Of a stretch of 64,000 nt of DNA, positions 47,705-58,990 are shown in pieces. Both the position numbers and the translations under genes were made by a program. The stretch is from Sophora flavescens (taxonomy: Eukaryota > Streptophyta > Magnoliopsida > Fabales > Fabaceae), in assembly GCA_030762895.1 (NCBI GenBank), contig CM061062.1, positions 135,205,104 to 135,269,103 on the forward strand. Direction: 5' to 3'. The notes under the pieces are model-generated. The model was not told the DNA's origin. It worked only from the letters and a program-made list of their open reading frames with translations, and did no database searches. Each line of letters opens with the position of its first letter. Within the stretch, counting starts at the first letter, position 1.

Positions 47705-47712
47705 CACTAGTG

Positions 47713-47904
47713 AGTCCCCAAAAAGACAAAAAGATTTTATTTCTTTTCTTTTGTTTATTTTGATTTCTCTTGATTTATATTTTAGTCTAGATAGTTGCTG
47801 AGTTTGTGAATTGGTAGTTGACATCCAATCCCCGTGGATACGATAACCGGTCTCACCACCGTATTACTTGCACGACTGGGTATACTTGCCCAGATTCGTC
47901 AACA
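47713..47904 (+). repeat. 5' LTR of the Athila-like element, part 2
   Basis: It continues the LTR after the CACTA insertion, starting with the duplicated AGT, and ends TTCGTCAACA. It matches 51516-51704. Confidence 0.92.
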
Positions 47905-47910
47905 AGTTTT

Positions 47911-47928
47911 TGGCGTCGTTGCCGGGGA
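47911..47928 (+). promoter_or_regulatory. tRNA-Asp-type primer-binding site
   Basis: TGGCGTCGTTGCCGGGGA follows the LTR after six bases. It is complementary, with one mismatch, to the 3' end of plant tRNA-Asp, the primer of Athila and Tat/Ogre elements. Confidence 0.85.
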
Positions 47929-48056
47929 TTGGTTTTACCAATATCATTAGTAACAAAGGAGGCAACTAATTTAGACATTTTTTATTCTTTTTTATTTTTC
48001 TGTATATATTTGATCTTTTTGTTTTGAGTTATGTTTTTGCAAGGTGGACTAAAGTC

Positions 48057-48719
48057 ATGGAATATTTTTATTATCCACCTGATGAGGAAGCCGCAAGTCA
48101 CACTTGGGAGGACAACTTGTGTTGGGAAGACAATATAAATTTGGGAGAATTCTTCGAGGAGTTTTCCTTATCTCATAATATTCCATCACGAGATGATCCT
48201 ATTACTGGCGAGCTTGTATATCTATACACCAAGGAGGATTGGGAAACCTTTTGGTCATATTTACCACCTCCACCACCGTGTATTGTGATTCCCATAGAGC
48301 CACATGAAGCAGAAGTTGAGCAGAATCTGGTTGTGGGAATGGATCAAATTGAAGATGAAGTGGTGATGGTGGATGAGCCACAAGAAGAGGAAGTACCTTT
48401 CACAAGTCCGTGTGGAGGAACATGTGAGAAGGCGGGGCATTTGGAAAGCATTCCCTCCACCATGCTTGCTGATTTTACTGCATTAGAAAAATATGTTGGC
48501 TTGCATGCATGTGTGGACATTGGTAAGTTAGTCCCTTCCACTTGTCTGTCAAACTTCCTGGTGAAAATTCCCTTTGACCCGCTAGGAAGTGAGTGCATTA
48601 TTGTGGTTAAAGAGGTCAAAGGTGCTTTCACACAATGGCTGGGTGGAGTTGAGGATAAAGTCATACTACTGCTACAATCTCCACTGCAAATACCATTTGA
48701 TCCGGGAGGAGGATCCTAG
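48057..48719 (+). CDS. ORF of unknown function in the Athila-like element (220 aa)
   Basis: It is open from the ATG at 48057 (MEYFYYPPDEEAASHTWEDN) to TAG at 48717-48719, with no internal stop. The protein is acidic. It has a run of prolines (SYLPPPPPCIVIPI, about residues 68-82), an acidic middle (MDQIEDEVVMVDEPQEEE) and a more hydrophobic C-terminal part (VKEVKGAFTQWLGGVEDKVI). No zinc knuckle, protease or polymerase motif is present, so it is not ordinary gag or pol. It lies about 130 bp after the primer site, where gag normally starts. The open frame may have been kept by selection or by recent spread. Function unknown. Confidence 0.6.
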   Translation: MEYFYYPPDEEAASHTWEDNLCWEDNINLGEFFEEFSLSHNIPSRDDPITGELVYLYTKEDWETFWSYLPPPPPCIVIPIEPHEAEVEQNLVVGMDQIEDEVVMVDEPQEEEVPFTSPCGGTCEKAGHLESIPSTMLADFTALEKYVGLHACVDIGKLVPSTCLSNFLVKIPFDPLGSECIIVVKEVKGAFTQWLGGVEDKVILLLQSPLQIPFDPGGGS

Positions 48720-50386
48720 AACGTCAAGCTAGTGACGTTAAAGAAGTGCTTATTGGGAGGCAACCCAACTTTTCTTAACCCTTCTCTTTTGTTGTTTTTA
48801 TTTTCTTAATAATTTTGTTTTTGATTTTAACCTCTTGAATAATTTGAGAAGCTCAAGAGGAAAAATAATAAATTGAGAATTGCCAAGTGTTTGCAGGGTA
48901 AGAAGGAAGGAGGGAAGAGCAAGGAGAACAAGAAGAAAAGTCGGCACCCATCATGGCCAGATTTTCTGATGAAATGAAAGCCAGCACCCGCTACCGCCTC
49001 GGTAAGCCGTTCCATTTTTATTTTATTTTAATTCTTCTCCTCTCTCCAACTTGATTGTTTACATTGGGGACAATGTAAATTTTTAAGCTTGGGGTAGGGG
49101 TATTTTATTTTTGCATTTGTTCATATTGAATTCATATAGTTTTGCATGATAGCTTTGCATGTTCACATTATTAGATTGCCCCTTGCCTGAATTTTGCATC
49201 CAATTGTGAGAACTAAGTGCCCAATAATTTGTGATAGTGAATTGTTGAACCCAATTCTGTTTATTCTTGTGATATGGCTGCAAATGAAAATGCTTGAGAT
49301 GATCTATGATAGTTGATAATTAGCATATGGTTCTGTGGATTTGTGTTTTTCATTGATTCTGAACTAAAATGTGAGATTTTGAGCCAAAGGGGTATTCACT
49401 ATATTTACCCCATTCTTTGTGTTAGAGTGTTATTCCTCTTGGTTTGATTTCTCTAGAACTTGACTTGAAACCATTTTGAAGCTTAAAAATTTTTGAAAAC
49501 ATTTTTGAAAATGATTGAGGCAATAGGTATTTTTTCTGGCCTTCTGAGCTTTGAATGATGAAATGCTACCACTTAGTTGCCCAATTTTGAGCCTGAAAGA
49601 ATAGAATACTTTTCTTGGTACCCTGAAATGTTTTGATAAATATGCTTGCTAAGGGACCTTCTAAAGTATAACAAAAGGGTATAAAGGTAGTGAAAAAAGT
49701 TTGGGATGAAAGAATCAGAAAAAAAAAAAGTTTCTCTTGATCTGAAAAATCTCCCCTTCTCCAAGCAAAATAAAAGAAAAAAAAGAAAAAAAAATAGAGA
49801 AGGGGATGACAAAAAGAAAAGTGAGAAATAAAAAGAAAAAGAAAGAAAAGAAAGGTGGAAAAAGGAACAGAAACCCAAAAAGGTATTTTAGAAGGTCATG
49901 TTTGCAATGCTTGATTTTGTGTAGCCTTTTGAAATGTCCTTTTATTGATTTCCCCACCTAACGATTAATCCCATGGCCACGTTACAACCAAAGTAAAGAC
50001 CTCTTGATTCTTAGGTGTTTTCATTAATAAAGTAGAGATTTGGTTAACAGTCAAGCCTATGGTAGGATTCATTCCTTGAGGAAATTGAGCGAATTGTCTT
50101 ATTCCCCTAAACACTTGAGTGAGGCTAAAGAGAGAGCCAAGCAAATGAACAAGTTTGGGGTGAGCTTCAGGTGAGAAAGAGTGCCCAAATCAGTGAGAAC
50201 ATGAGTCTAAGGAACCTAAGCCTCTAATTGGACTTGAATTGATTGTCTCTTGCTGAATTGTTTGAATTGCCTATTACTTGGATCATTTACTCGGGTTCTT
50301 GGTTCACTATCCATGCTTTGATTATTTATATCGTCTGGCTTTAGTGATTGCTTGAGGACAAGCAATTGAATAAGCTTGGGGTGATT
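48720..50386 (+). other. Non-coding internal region of the Athila-like element
   Basis: No supported protein. It contains GGGAGGCAACCCAAC (48755-48769), the sequence AAGCTTGGGGTAGGGG near 49085, a long purine-rich tract at 49715-49880 on the plus strand, and a polypurine tract ending in AAGCTTGGGGTGATT (50372-50386) directly before the 3' LTR. Open frames on the minus strand across the purine tract (F/S-rich) are composition artefacts. Confidence 0.65.
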
Positions 50387-51704
50387 TGATAGTGTGATTT
50401 TACATGATGTTTCATATACACTTTTGCATGCATTTTTCATATAGATTAGGCATTCTTTATTTGATTTTAGTTAGTTTTTCCTTTGGAACGGGTGAAGCGG
50501 TTTCTTGGTGTTATTTTGCAGGAACTTAAGGAAAAATGTGCAGATTTGGCCATAATGAAGCTTGGATGATTTTAGAGCTTGAAAAGAGAAGAAATTGAGC
50601 CAAGCAGAATTCTGAAGTTTCGCCCCGCGAATCACAATTCGCCTCGCGACCCTGAAAGCTGACTGTGCCAGGAAAATGCAACTTTTTCGGTCTCGCGTCG
50701 CGAAGCCACTCTCGCCTCGTGAGAGCTCCATTTCTGAAACAGCAGATTTTTAACATTCGCCTCGCGAGAGGACATTCGCCCCGCGATCGAGCGCAGAACA
50801 GATTGGTATAAGTTGCTGTTTTAGGGCAGAATGTGGGGAGTCTTAGAGTTTTTGGGAGTTTTTTAGTTTTAGTTTTAGGAAGCACTTGGAGGCTGCGGCT
50901 GGAAGAGGGTTCCAACCCTGAAGGTGGATGTTTTCCTTGCTCTGGGACTGGAAGAAGATTGGAGGATCCTTCTATGGAGTTTTCTTCATCCCTTCTCTCT
51001 TTCTCTTTGTATTCTCTTTTTATGAGTAGTTAAATCCCTGTTTGTTGGATTAGATGTAGCCAAACTGATTAACATGTATTTATCTTGACTGATTATTCTA
51101 TGTTCATGTCTTCATATTAGTGATTAATTTTCTGTGCTTAATGCTTGTTGTGGCTAGCACCCCCATGACTTGATTTGTGTTTTAGTATGCAATTGGGAAA
51201 TTCGTATTAGAATCGGAATTGAATTTAATCACCTAGTAACCCTTTCATCTAGGAATGGAGTTAGGTTTACTAGTAATCGCGTAATCCCTAATCCTAATGA
51301 AAATTCATTAATCTAGGCCACCTAAGGAATTAGGGTCTATTAGTGGATTTAGGCTCTTGCCATCCGAGGAATCGGGGTTTGAGTAATTTAGCGGATTGAT
51401 TTTAATATCTGAAGCATGAATAGGAGGTATCTAGTCCTGATAGTACATGAGTTAGAGGTTTGGTGAAGTCTAGTCCCAACAAATCCTTTCTGCACTCCAA
51501 GTGTTTGTTAAAAGTCCCCAAAAAGACAAAAACATTTTATTTCTTTTCTTTTGTTTATTTTGATTTCTCTTGATTTATATTTTAGTCTAGATAGTTGCTG
51601 AGCTTGTGAATTGGTAGTTGACATCCAATCCCCGTGGATACGATAACTGGTCTCACCACCGTATTACTTGCACGACTGGGTATACTTGCCCAGATTCGTC
51701 AACA
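50387..51704 (+). repeat. 3' LTR of the Athila-like element
   Basis: A 1318-bp complete LTR, TGATAGTG...GTCAACA, followed by the TSD TGAGG. It holds the same TCGCCTCGCGA-type inverted motifs at about 50620-50790 and the uninterrupted CACTA target site. Confidence 0.94.
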
Positions 51705-52328
51705 TGAGGCTGTAGTGTGCACTACTAGAAAATTGTTATTTTCGGACGGATTCAAGGACGGATTTTAGACGGAATTTGGACACTTTTCCCATGGATTTTG
51801 GACGGACAATTAATTTCAGACGGATTTCAGACGGAACATCCCCCGTCCGAAAAAGCCTCGTTGCAAATTGAAAATTCTTTCCGAAATTAGTTCCAGACAG
51901 ATTTCGGACAACTTTCAGACAAACAAAAAAAATCTGAATTTTGGTTATATTGGCTTAATTTCAGACGAATTTCAGACGGATTAAATATTGTCATTCATGC
52001 AAATTCTGGACGGATTTCAGACGAATGTTATAATATTATTTTGGACAGATTTCCCACGGATTAGATAATCATATTTAAATAATATTTTTTGATAAACAAA
52101 TCATGTTTGTTAATAAAAAGGGCCAAACTTAAATAATTATGCATACCAAATTAGGTACCTGGACTTGGAATCTAATATAATATAATAAAAAATAATTATT
52201 ATTAAGGTACCACTCTAGACAAGTATCAAGCTTCAAATTTGCAAAAACACAAAGTATCTTGAAATACAAGAATGATATATTAAGATTCAAAGCATTAAAA
52301 TATCATTACAAACATCAAAGACATAAAT

Positions 52329-53703
52329 TTATTCCTCATTGTTACGTTGATCACTAAACTCTTCATCTTCATCTAGCATATCATCCATCATCTCCTCATC
52401 ATCACCTTATCCTCGGGCTCTTTTTCTTCAGTTTCATTAGCAGGACTTTCCTTGTTTCCATCTGCTACATCTTCCTCAATTGCAGGCTTCTCATCACCCA
52501 AATTCTTTTTCAGTTTCATTCACAACTTCAGTAGTCACCCTATGGTAAACATTGAATCAGAAATCAGAAAGAAACAAAATACAAGCATTACATATCAAAG
52601 AATTTCCTACAGAAACCAGCTGACTTTCACTATTAAAATTATAGAAGTATCGGGAAGTAAGAAGAGTGTTTGAATTCATTTCTCTGCAAATAACCTAATC
52701 TAATCTAATAGAAGCCACAAGCAACATGGAACCCATAATTAGAAGTTGTATTAACCTTAATAATTAGAAAATAAAAGAGAATTGTTCTTACATCTTGTAT
52801 GGTTCTGTTATTTAGGATAAGTTATAATTTTGGATTGTTATGTTCAATTTAAGTTTCAAATTATCTCTTTTTAATTTTTCAGTTTTCGTCAATTTAAATT
52901 TTCTTAGGTTTAAAGGTGCCATTTAAATTTAAAGTTTGCTATAAAGAAGACCAAATTCATAAATCTAATCTAAAATCAAGAAAATTTTACAACTGAAGAT
53001 AAAAAAAAAAAGAAACATCCAATTAGTAAATAAATAAGTCATGTTGGAAGCTTTGTTCACAATCATTTTTTGACAAAATGGCATACTACATTTACACATG
53101 CAATAAATCATAGTTATAGTACTATAGTAAGCACTATTACATGCGCATGCTATTAATAACTATGATTCCAATGTTCTTTATTGGGTTAGTAGAGAATACT
53201 ATATCCCTCATTACAGATTGTACCTTTGACATCCAATTTTCAGCTTCATTTAACAATCCATCCCCCAACTTATTCAAATCATCAATTATCTCCTCTAAAA
53301 CACTTATAATGCCATCATTTCCTAATAAAGCCATGACCAATACATGCTAGAACTGTCATATGCATAGCTATATATGAAACATCAAATTGAACAAATATGA
53401 GAGTCATTGGCCAGTCAATATCAAATATATATTGATCATTTGAACATCAAAGTATGTCTAAAATAGATATATACATCATATAGAATAGTTAACAATTATA
53501 AAGTGGATGTCAATGTAAATGTTAAACAATTAGGACCATTCTTCCTTCCAAAGAATCTGGGTTTCTTCATTGGTGGATATCAACTTGGGTTGCCCTAATT
53601 CTCTTTATTTTTTGCAGTGCCAACCACATAAATGGCATTAAAATAGGTTCTGGTCCCAACAATCAACTTAAGGCTAGTAGCTGTAGAAAACTATGACCTA
53701 GTT

Positions 53704-53775
<72 letters not shown>

Positions 53776-55070
53776 CCATTCCAATATTGTTATATAGGAA
53801 GAGATATTGAAGTTAATATATTTGTTGATTTAAAACATACTAAAATATCAATCTTTTGAGAATGCAGTGGCCAGGGCTCTTCAATACATAAACTAAAATA
53901 ATAGACTTGCAATGTGAAATAAGAAAGATGTTAAAAGTTAGAATATGCTGATCCAAGTGTCCATTTCAACAAAAAATAGTGCATCATGCTGATCCTTTTA
54001 TGTCCACAAATCAGTGATACACTTATTTATATATCCACACAAACAATTCGGTGCATCTATAATTAAAACATAAGACGGTAATTGATATAGGAAATCAGGC
54101 CATAGAAACTGAGATATGCATATTTTGCTATTGACCTATATACTTTCAAATGCAAAAATTGTTGAAAGTGAAAACAAAGGTATTTCAGCAGCAAGATAAG
54201 TATAACCTATTGGTTCATTTCCATTTAGTACTTGACACAGTGCAAAGTTTGATAAAAGTCTTGCCCGTTCTTTGGATGATATGCCCACAAAAGAATCACA
54301 ACCAAATACCATAAAAACAATATTAGAACCATTTTTTTATAAAAGGATCAATCAACAAAGTTAATTATTAGAACCATTCACACTCCAATATACCCGAATT
54401 GCATTTGCAAAAAAAAAAAAAAAAAAAAACTGAACTACCCATCACCCCCTATAAGATATATATAGATCTTAACTTGACAAATCTTAGTATCAGACAAAAA
54501 ACCACCCCCACGACATTAGAAGTTCAGAACAAATCAAAGTATATCATACTTGTCATACTCTTCACACAATAATAATAAGGCATACCCACTTCATCCATAG
54601 CACACTTTCATCCAAAGCACTTGTTAGCTGTTTGAAAGTGATGTGGTAAAAGTAAAAAAGCAAAGATAAAATAGATGTGTTATTCATCATAGTCAAAGTC
54701 ATATCCAATTGACTAAATAGAAGATGTAACAAAGAACAAAAAATAGGTTATCACCATTTCATAGTTTAACAGTGAAAAACCATTTAACAGGAAATAATAA
54801 GCAAAGATAAAGAAAACATACCCTTAGACCAGCCATAGTTGGACAAGTCATCAATTTTGCTTGGTTCTATGTCAAGCTTCTCCACCATGTAGTCTAATTG
54901 AATGATACCATTCATGTCAATACCTGGAGAAATAAAGACATTAATGAGAGAATCATAAAACTGTGGCACAAGTTTGATAAAGTTGCTTACCTTTAATAAT
55001 TTTGAGACATGGTTTTAAAGACCAGAACTGATGAGATAGAGTTTCATCAAAATCTGCAAAATGATCTCAT
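52329..55070 (-). pseudogene. Unidentified spliced gene remnant inside the second CACTA element
   Basis: Minus-strand pieces look like exons with splice sites. One piece is around 55070-54993 (DETLSHQFWSLKPCLKIIK, then a GTAAGC donor). Another is around 54969-54828 (GIDMNGIIQLDYMVEKLDIE followed by PSKIDDLSNYGWSKG). Another is 53340-53160 (DDLNKLGDGLLNEAENWMSK). The last has a highly acidic C-terminus ending at TAA 52329-52331 (DDMLDEDEEFSDQRNNEE). I do not recognise the family. It may be the element's second protein (TnpA-like) or a captured host gene. At least one frame change is needed near 52405. Confidence 0.4.
53707..53770. repeat. (TA)n microsatellite
   Basis: About 32 uninterrupted TA dinucleotides. 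No other feature. Confidence 0.97.
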
Positions 55071-56194
55071 GGTTAGCATGTGGTGTGTGTGCATCCTAGA
55101 ATTCATAGTCAATGAACATTGATATGATAGTTCATTTATATAAACTTAAACTATATAAATCATCAACGATGTATTAAACCCCCATTCTAATGTAACTCAT
55201 TCTAAAGCACATGCCATTGCAAACTGAGTGCACTCCTTCCATTGGAGCGAAATATATAGACGGAAGTGGAGGTTAACTGTAAACTCAACTAATGAGGTGA
55301 GAAAATATGAGATCTTACTAATTATCCAATCCAAGACAGATAAAAGATTATTCCATAAGCTAGAGTGCATAAGTTATTAAATAATAAAGTAGTAAGAATA
55401 TGACTCCAGAACATTCACAAGTTCAACATGAAACCCAAACTCATAAACCCAAGAAGATAATCATAGTGGAAGATGCGGAGATGCAATTGTGAAATAGAAT
55501 AAGTCACCAAATAATTTTTTAAATATAAATTGAGTAATTTAGGATCAATAGACAATTTAAAAGATTCATCCATAGATATAAGGGGAAGCATCAAACCTGA
55601 TTAATCAAAGTAGGACCAAAAGATGGAAACAACAAAATAGATGAAAAATGGAAACAACAAAATCAGCTAAAAAAATAAAATTCAAACAGAAAAGCTTTTG
55701 CTCGAAGCTTCTAACTTGAAAGCCAGTGAATACCTTACTAATATGAAATGGTAGAACCACAATCCCGGCGGAGGAGAAAAAGGAATAAGACAGCATGTGA
55801 CGCCCTAAAACCAGGCATCACATGGTTACTCATTTGTGGAAAAGAAACTTATTTAAAACGCTGGTCGCCTTCGGAAATATAACCTTTATTAGAAGGTTAC
55901 TGAAAAGGGTACTCTTTTTTTTTTTCTCAAAGCGGTAGTTAAGAAACAATGATGAACACTCGGAACATGTGAATAAACATCATACATATAAATATATAGC
56001 CGACCCACTTGGGATCTTAGGTTTCTGGTTACAAGACTTGCCTTATCGAACTGGCCAACTCATACTGATACAAAAACTGAAGAAGTAGGTAAAAGATAAC
56101 GCCACACTGGGAATAGAGAACCGGGCATAAGACTCAAAAAAATGACTCTAAAATCCAAAGGACCATCGGGGTAACTCCAAAAACCAACAACGAT

Positions 56195-56738
56195 CTATCC
56201 ATGCCTCCTGCACGCGGAGTGACCGCAGAAACTACCTTCAGACGAGGGACCACTTGCCGGGTTAATAACGTCGCCGCCATCATCGATAGGGTCGTCGTCG
56301 TTGCCGGGATCCTGTGGGTGGTACCCTGGCTCCTCCTCCTCCTCCTCCTCAACCTCTATGAACTCGAAGGGGTCTTCCTCCGGATCCTCTTCGGGATCCT
56401 CTTCCACTGGATCCTCTTCGAGCGGTTCGACTGGGTCAAGGTGCTCATGAAGAAGTCCAGGTGACTGTAGCGTGTGGAGGTAGAACCATGGAGGTGGAAG
56501 CGCCCACGATCCTAGACTCGACGGTATGGATCCTCCGTATAGGTACTCCATTGGCATTGGTCTCGTGAGTCGTGATCGGTCCCTCGATAAGTCGCGATCG
56601 TCGCTCCTTCATGTATGGTCCAACTCCCCGCCGCCCCAGCGTGATCGAAGACCTCATTCCTCGAGTTCGTTGGTGCCAGGGGAACATCCGGATCCATCTA
56701 CGAGCACGTGCGTCCCCAATGCAAGGAGAAAAGAACAA
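56195..56738 (-). other. Acidic ORF region inside the LTR, frameshifted
   Basis: Two overlapping minus-strand frames join near 56550. The upstream one reads ...GPITTHETNANGVPI, and the downstream one MEYLYGGSIPSSLGSWALPP followed by WFYLHTLQSPG. A long Glu/Asp/Pro segment follows (EEDPVEEDPEEDPEEDPFEF). The GC content and codon-like pattern differ from the AT-rich LTR around it. I do not recognise a family. It is in the same orientation as the element's transcription. It could be an old captured coding region or an element-specific protein. Confidence 0.4.
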
Positions 56739-57429
56739 AACATACAGTTGTGCTAGAGTGAGATACCGTCATAAGATATATCCCACAACAACCATACACA
56801 TGATACATACATCACAGAATCATATAAGCAGTTAAATCATGCATATACACAATATATCGTTGTTATATCAAAGGGTCTCAAGCCCGCATGCCAGTCGGTT
56901 TTTTTCGAAAATATGCATGACACTTCAATATCAGGCTCTAACTTAATCTCATGAGATCTCAACACCGTTTTCACTGGAGAAGAATTAGAGTTGGTCAATC
57001 TCTAGCCCACCGGGCAGTTGCCTCCTTACCCTCATGCATTAAGGTCTAAGGACGAGCAACGTCACATGTGCCTCTTCACTCGGTTTACATGGACAGACTC
57101 CCAGATACCATCTTTGTATCTGATTTATATATCAATAGCACGTCTTCTTGGGGAAATGCACATGAGAAAATATTTTATTTGAAAGGGTTTCTTTGTGTTC
57201 ATTCTTTTCACTATCGCAGCTCAAAGCTAACGACTTATTCATCATTTCCCCATTACTTAAAGAAAACTCAGAAGCATAGGACTCATAGTCCGAATGCTCA
57301 ATCACAATGCCCAAGACCGTGGCCGCAGTCAAGGGTTGTGGTCGTAGAAAACAACCTTCACCTTTAATCATGTTCATCACACGCGGTTAGAATGCACAGT
57401 CCAACACAACGCGATTAGGACCTAAGTCC

Positions 57430-57546
57430 ATAACATCATAACCAGGACTCGTAGTCCCGAATTAATACTGATCCAAGATCACGTGCCATAACATCATAAC
57501 CAGTACTCGTAGTCCCGAATTAACACTGATCCAAGATCACGTGCGC
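57430..57546. repeat. Direct repeat of ~58 bp, two copies
   Basis: CATAACATCATAACCAGKAC followed by TCGTAGTCCCGAATTAAYAC and TGATCCAAGATCACGTG occurs twice, back to back. The unit contains GATCACGTG-type palindromic sequence. Confidence 0.85.
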
Positions 57547-58749
57547 ATCATTGAATACTAGAGGAGACGTCTCGCGTACTAGATTCTCTTTCTTAAGTAC
57601 TTATTTTTCGTTCAGTGAAAAACAGATTCAAAACCGAATCCTCGATAACCTATCCAGGTTATCGGAAAGTTTCTAAAATATTTAGGAAAAACCTTTTCTT
57701 TGAAAATCTTTTATAAAGCATCTTTGAAATTCTTTTGTCTTTGAAATATTTCCCCCAATAGGATATTGCCAAATAATCTTGAACGTTTTCACTTGAAGAC
57801 ACATAGTTCGAAAAGGATTTTTCTCTTGTACAACAATAGTACACCAAAACCATTTCAACAATTAAAACAAGTACTTTAAGTTTAGAGAGCTTTTGGAAAA
57901 GAACACCAATCCCTTCATCTTCAAAGCTTATTAAGGTTTTTAATCCTTATTATGGTTGAGCACAGACGCACGTCTGGCTTAGCAAACTTTCAATCAACAA
58001 CAGTATATATCATCAGTGCAATGCTAATATCACAGTTGAAAGCAGTTCATCACATATATGCATTATATCATTTATAACAAGTACAGTTCAACATCAGATA
58101 ATAGCACAACAGTTCAAGTACATTAGATAATCAAGTAAGCTCAATCAACAGGTAAATATCCAATTAAACACTTACACACATGCATACAGTTATTGAATAT
58201 CTTTAGGAAATCCCCTCTTACCTTAAGAAGGTAAAAGAATGCTAGAAAATAAACGGTTTCGCGGACGTTCTTCAAGGTTGGTTAGGAGGCAAGTCTAAGT
58301 TTTAAGACACAAGGTTCAAAGGATTAGAACTCAACCAAGAAATTAGGGTTAGAAGTTTCCAAAACATATGCAACTTAGGGATTTATGATCCTCAAGTGCT
58401 AAGAGTTTAAAACATGATTACTTAAAACAAAGTTGAACAAAAATCCCACCAAGTTACACCTTGATGGAGATTCGGCCTTGACCAATAAAATAGGCTAGGA
58501 ACATTTAAAATTTCCAATCTCTTTGGTTTAGCATCCATTAATAGTAAGGAGCTCAAAACCATGATCACTTTGGAAAATGAAAAACGAAACACCCTAGGTC
58601 CATAACCTTTAAGATTCGGCCATCCTTGGGTTTTTATGATAAAAATCTTTAAATTCTTCCAATCTCTTAGACCTTTTAGCATCCAATAACTTATGGAGCT
58701 CAAGTCTATGATCATCTTGAAAGCAACATAGGCTTATAAATAATTAAAG

Positions 58750-58990
58750 TATAATGACATAAGTAAATGAATCATAAATGACATAAACATAGATGACATA
58801 AAGTAAATGACATAATGTAAATGACATAAAGTAAATGGCATAAATATAAATGACATAAAAGTAAATGACATAATGTAAATGACATAAAGTAAATGACATA
58901 AAGTAAATGGCATAAATATAAATGACATAAAAGTAAATGACATAATGTAAATGGCATAAATATAAATGACATGAAAGTAAATGACATAAA
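58750..58990. repeat. ATGACATAA(A)GTAA minisatellite
   Basis: Units of about 12-16 bases (ATGACATAAAGTAA, ATGACATAATGTAA, ATGGCATAAATATAA) alternate in higher-order groups of roughly 70 bases. Translations on the minus strand give repeating LCHLYVIYFMSFT-like strings that are not protein evidence. Confidence 0.9.

Larger units (their letters stand above)
41250..47712 (+). mobile_element. CACTA (En/Spm-type) DNA transposon, TSD AGT
   Basis: It starts CACTAGTGGAA and ends TTGCACTAGTG, with the 3-bp duplication AGT at 41247-41249 and 47713-47715. The unoccupied sequence AAAAGTCCCCAAAAAG is present in the sister LTR near 51513-51528, which proves the insertion and its limits. Subterminal regions are full of TTAACGTCAGTTGT/ACAACTGACGTTAA motifs in both orientations (41270-41570, 42600-42960, 43090-43235, 47345-47700). 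A TnpD-type transposase reading frame is present but shifted. Confidence 0.95.
40120..51704 (+). mobile_element. Athila/Tat-like non-autonomous LTR element (LARD type), TSD TGAGG
   Basis: Both LTRs start TGATAGTGTGATTTTACATG and end TTCGTCAACA, flanked by TGAGG at 40115-40119 and 51705-51709. The primer site matches tRNA-Asp, as in Athila/Tat elements. The internal region (47905-50386) has no gag, RT or integrase. It has a 220-codon ORF of unknown function and the sequence GGGAGGCAACCCA, which I recognise from Athila-type internal regions. A CACTA transposon sits in the 5' LTR. Confidence 0.9.
51720..55795. mobile_element. Left end and partial body of a second CACTA transposon
   Basis: It starts CACTACTAGAAAATTGTTAT, preceded by a possible TSD GTG. 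Immediately inside are many GGACGGATTTCAGACGGA-type subterminal motifs in one orientation (51752-52060), typical of CACTA ends. No right end (CTAGTAGTG) is visible before the minus-strand chromovirus begins at 55796, so the element is probably interrupted by it and continues outside the window. A (TA)n run lies at 53707-53770. Confidence 0.7.

Noticed and set aside
49573..49957. Phe/Ser-rich minus-strand ORFs that look like membrane proteins
   Set aside because: They are the complement of a purine-rich tract in the internal region of a non-autonomous element.
40259..50915. 129-aa minus-strand ORF present in both Athila-like LTRs (40259-40648, 50526-50915)
   Set aside because: Conservation is explained by LTR identity. 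It is antisense to the element and runs through the GC palindromes.
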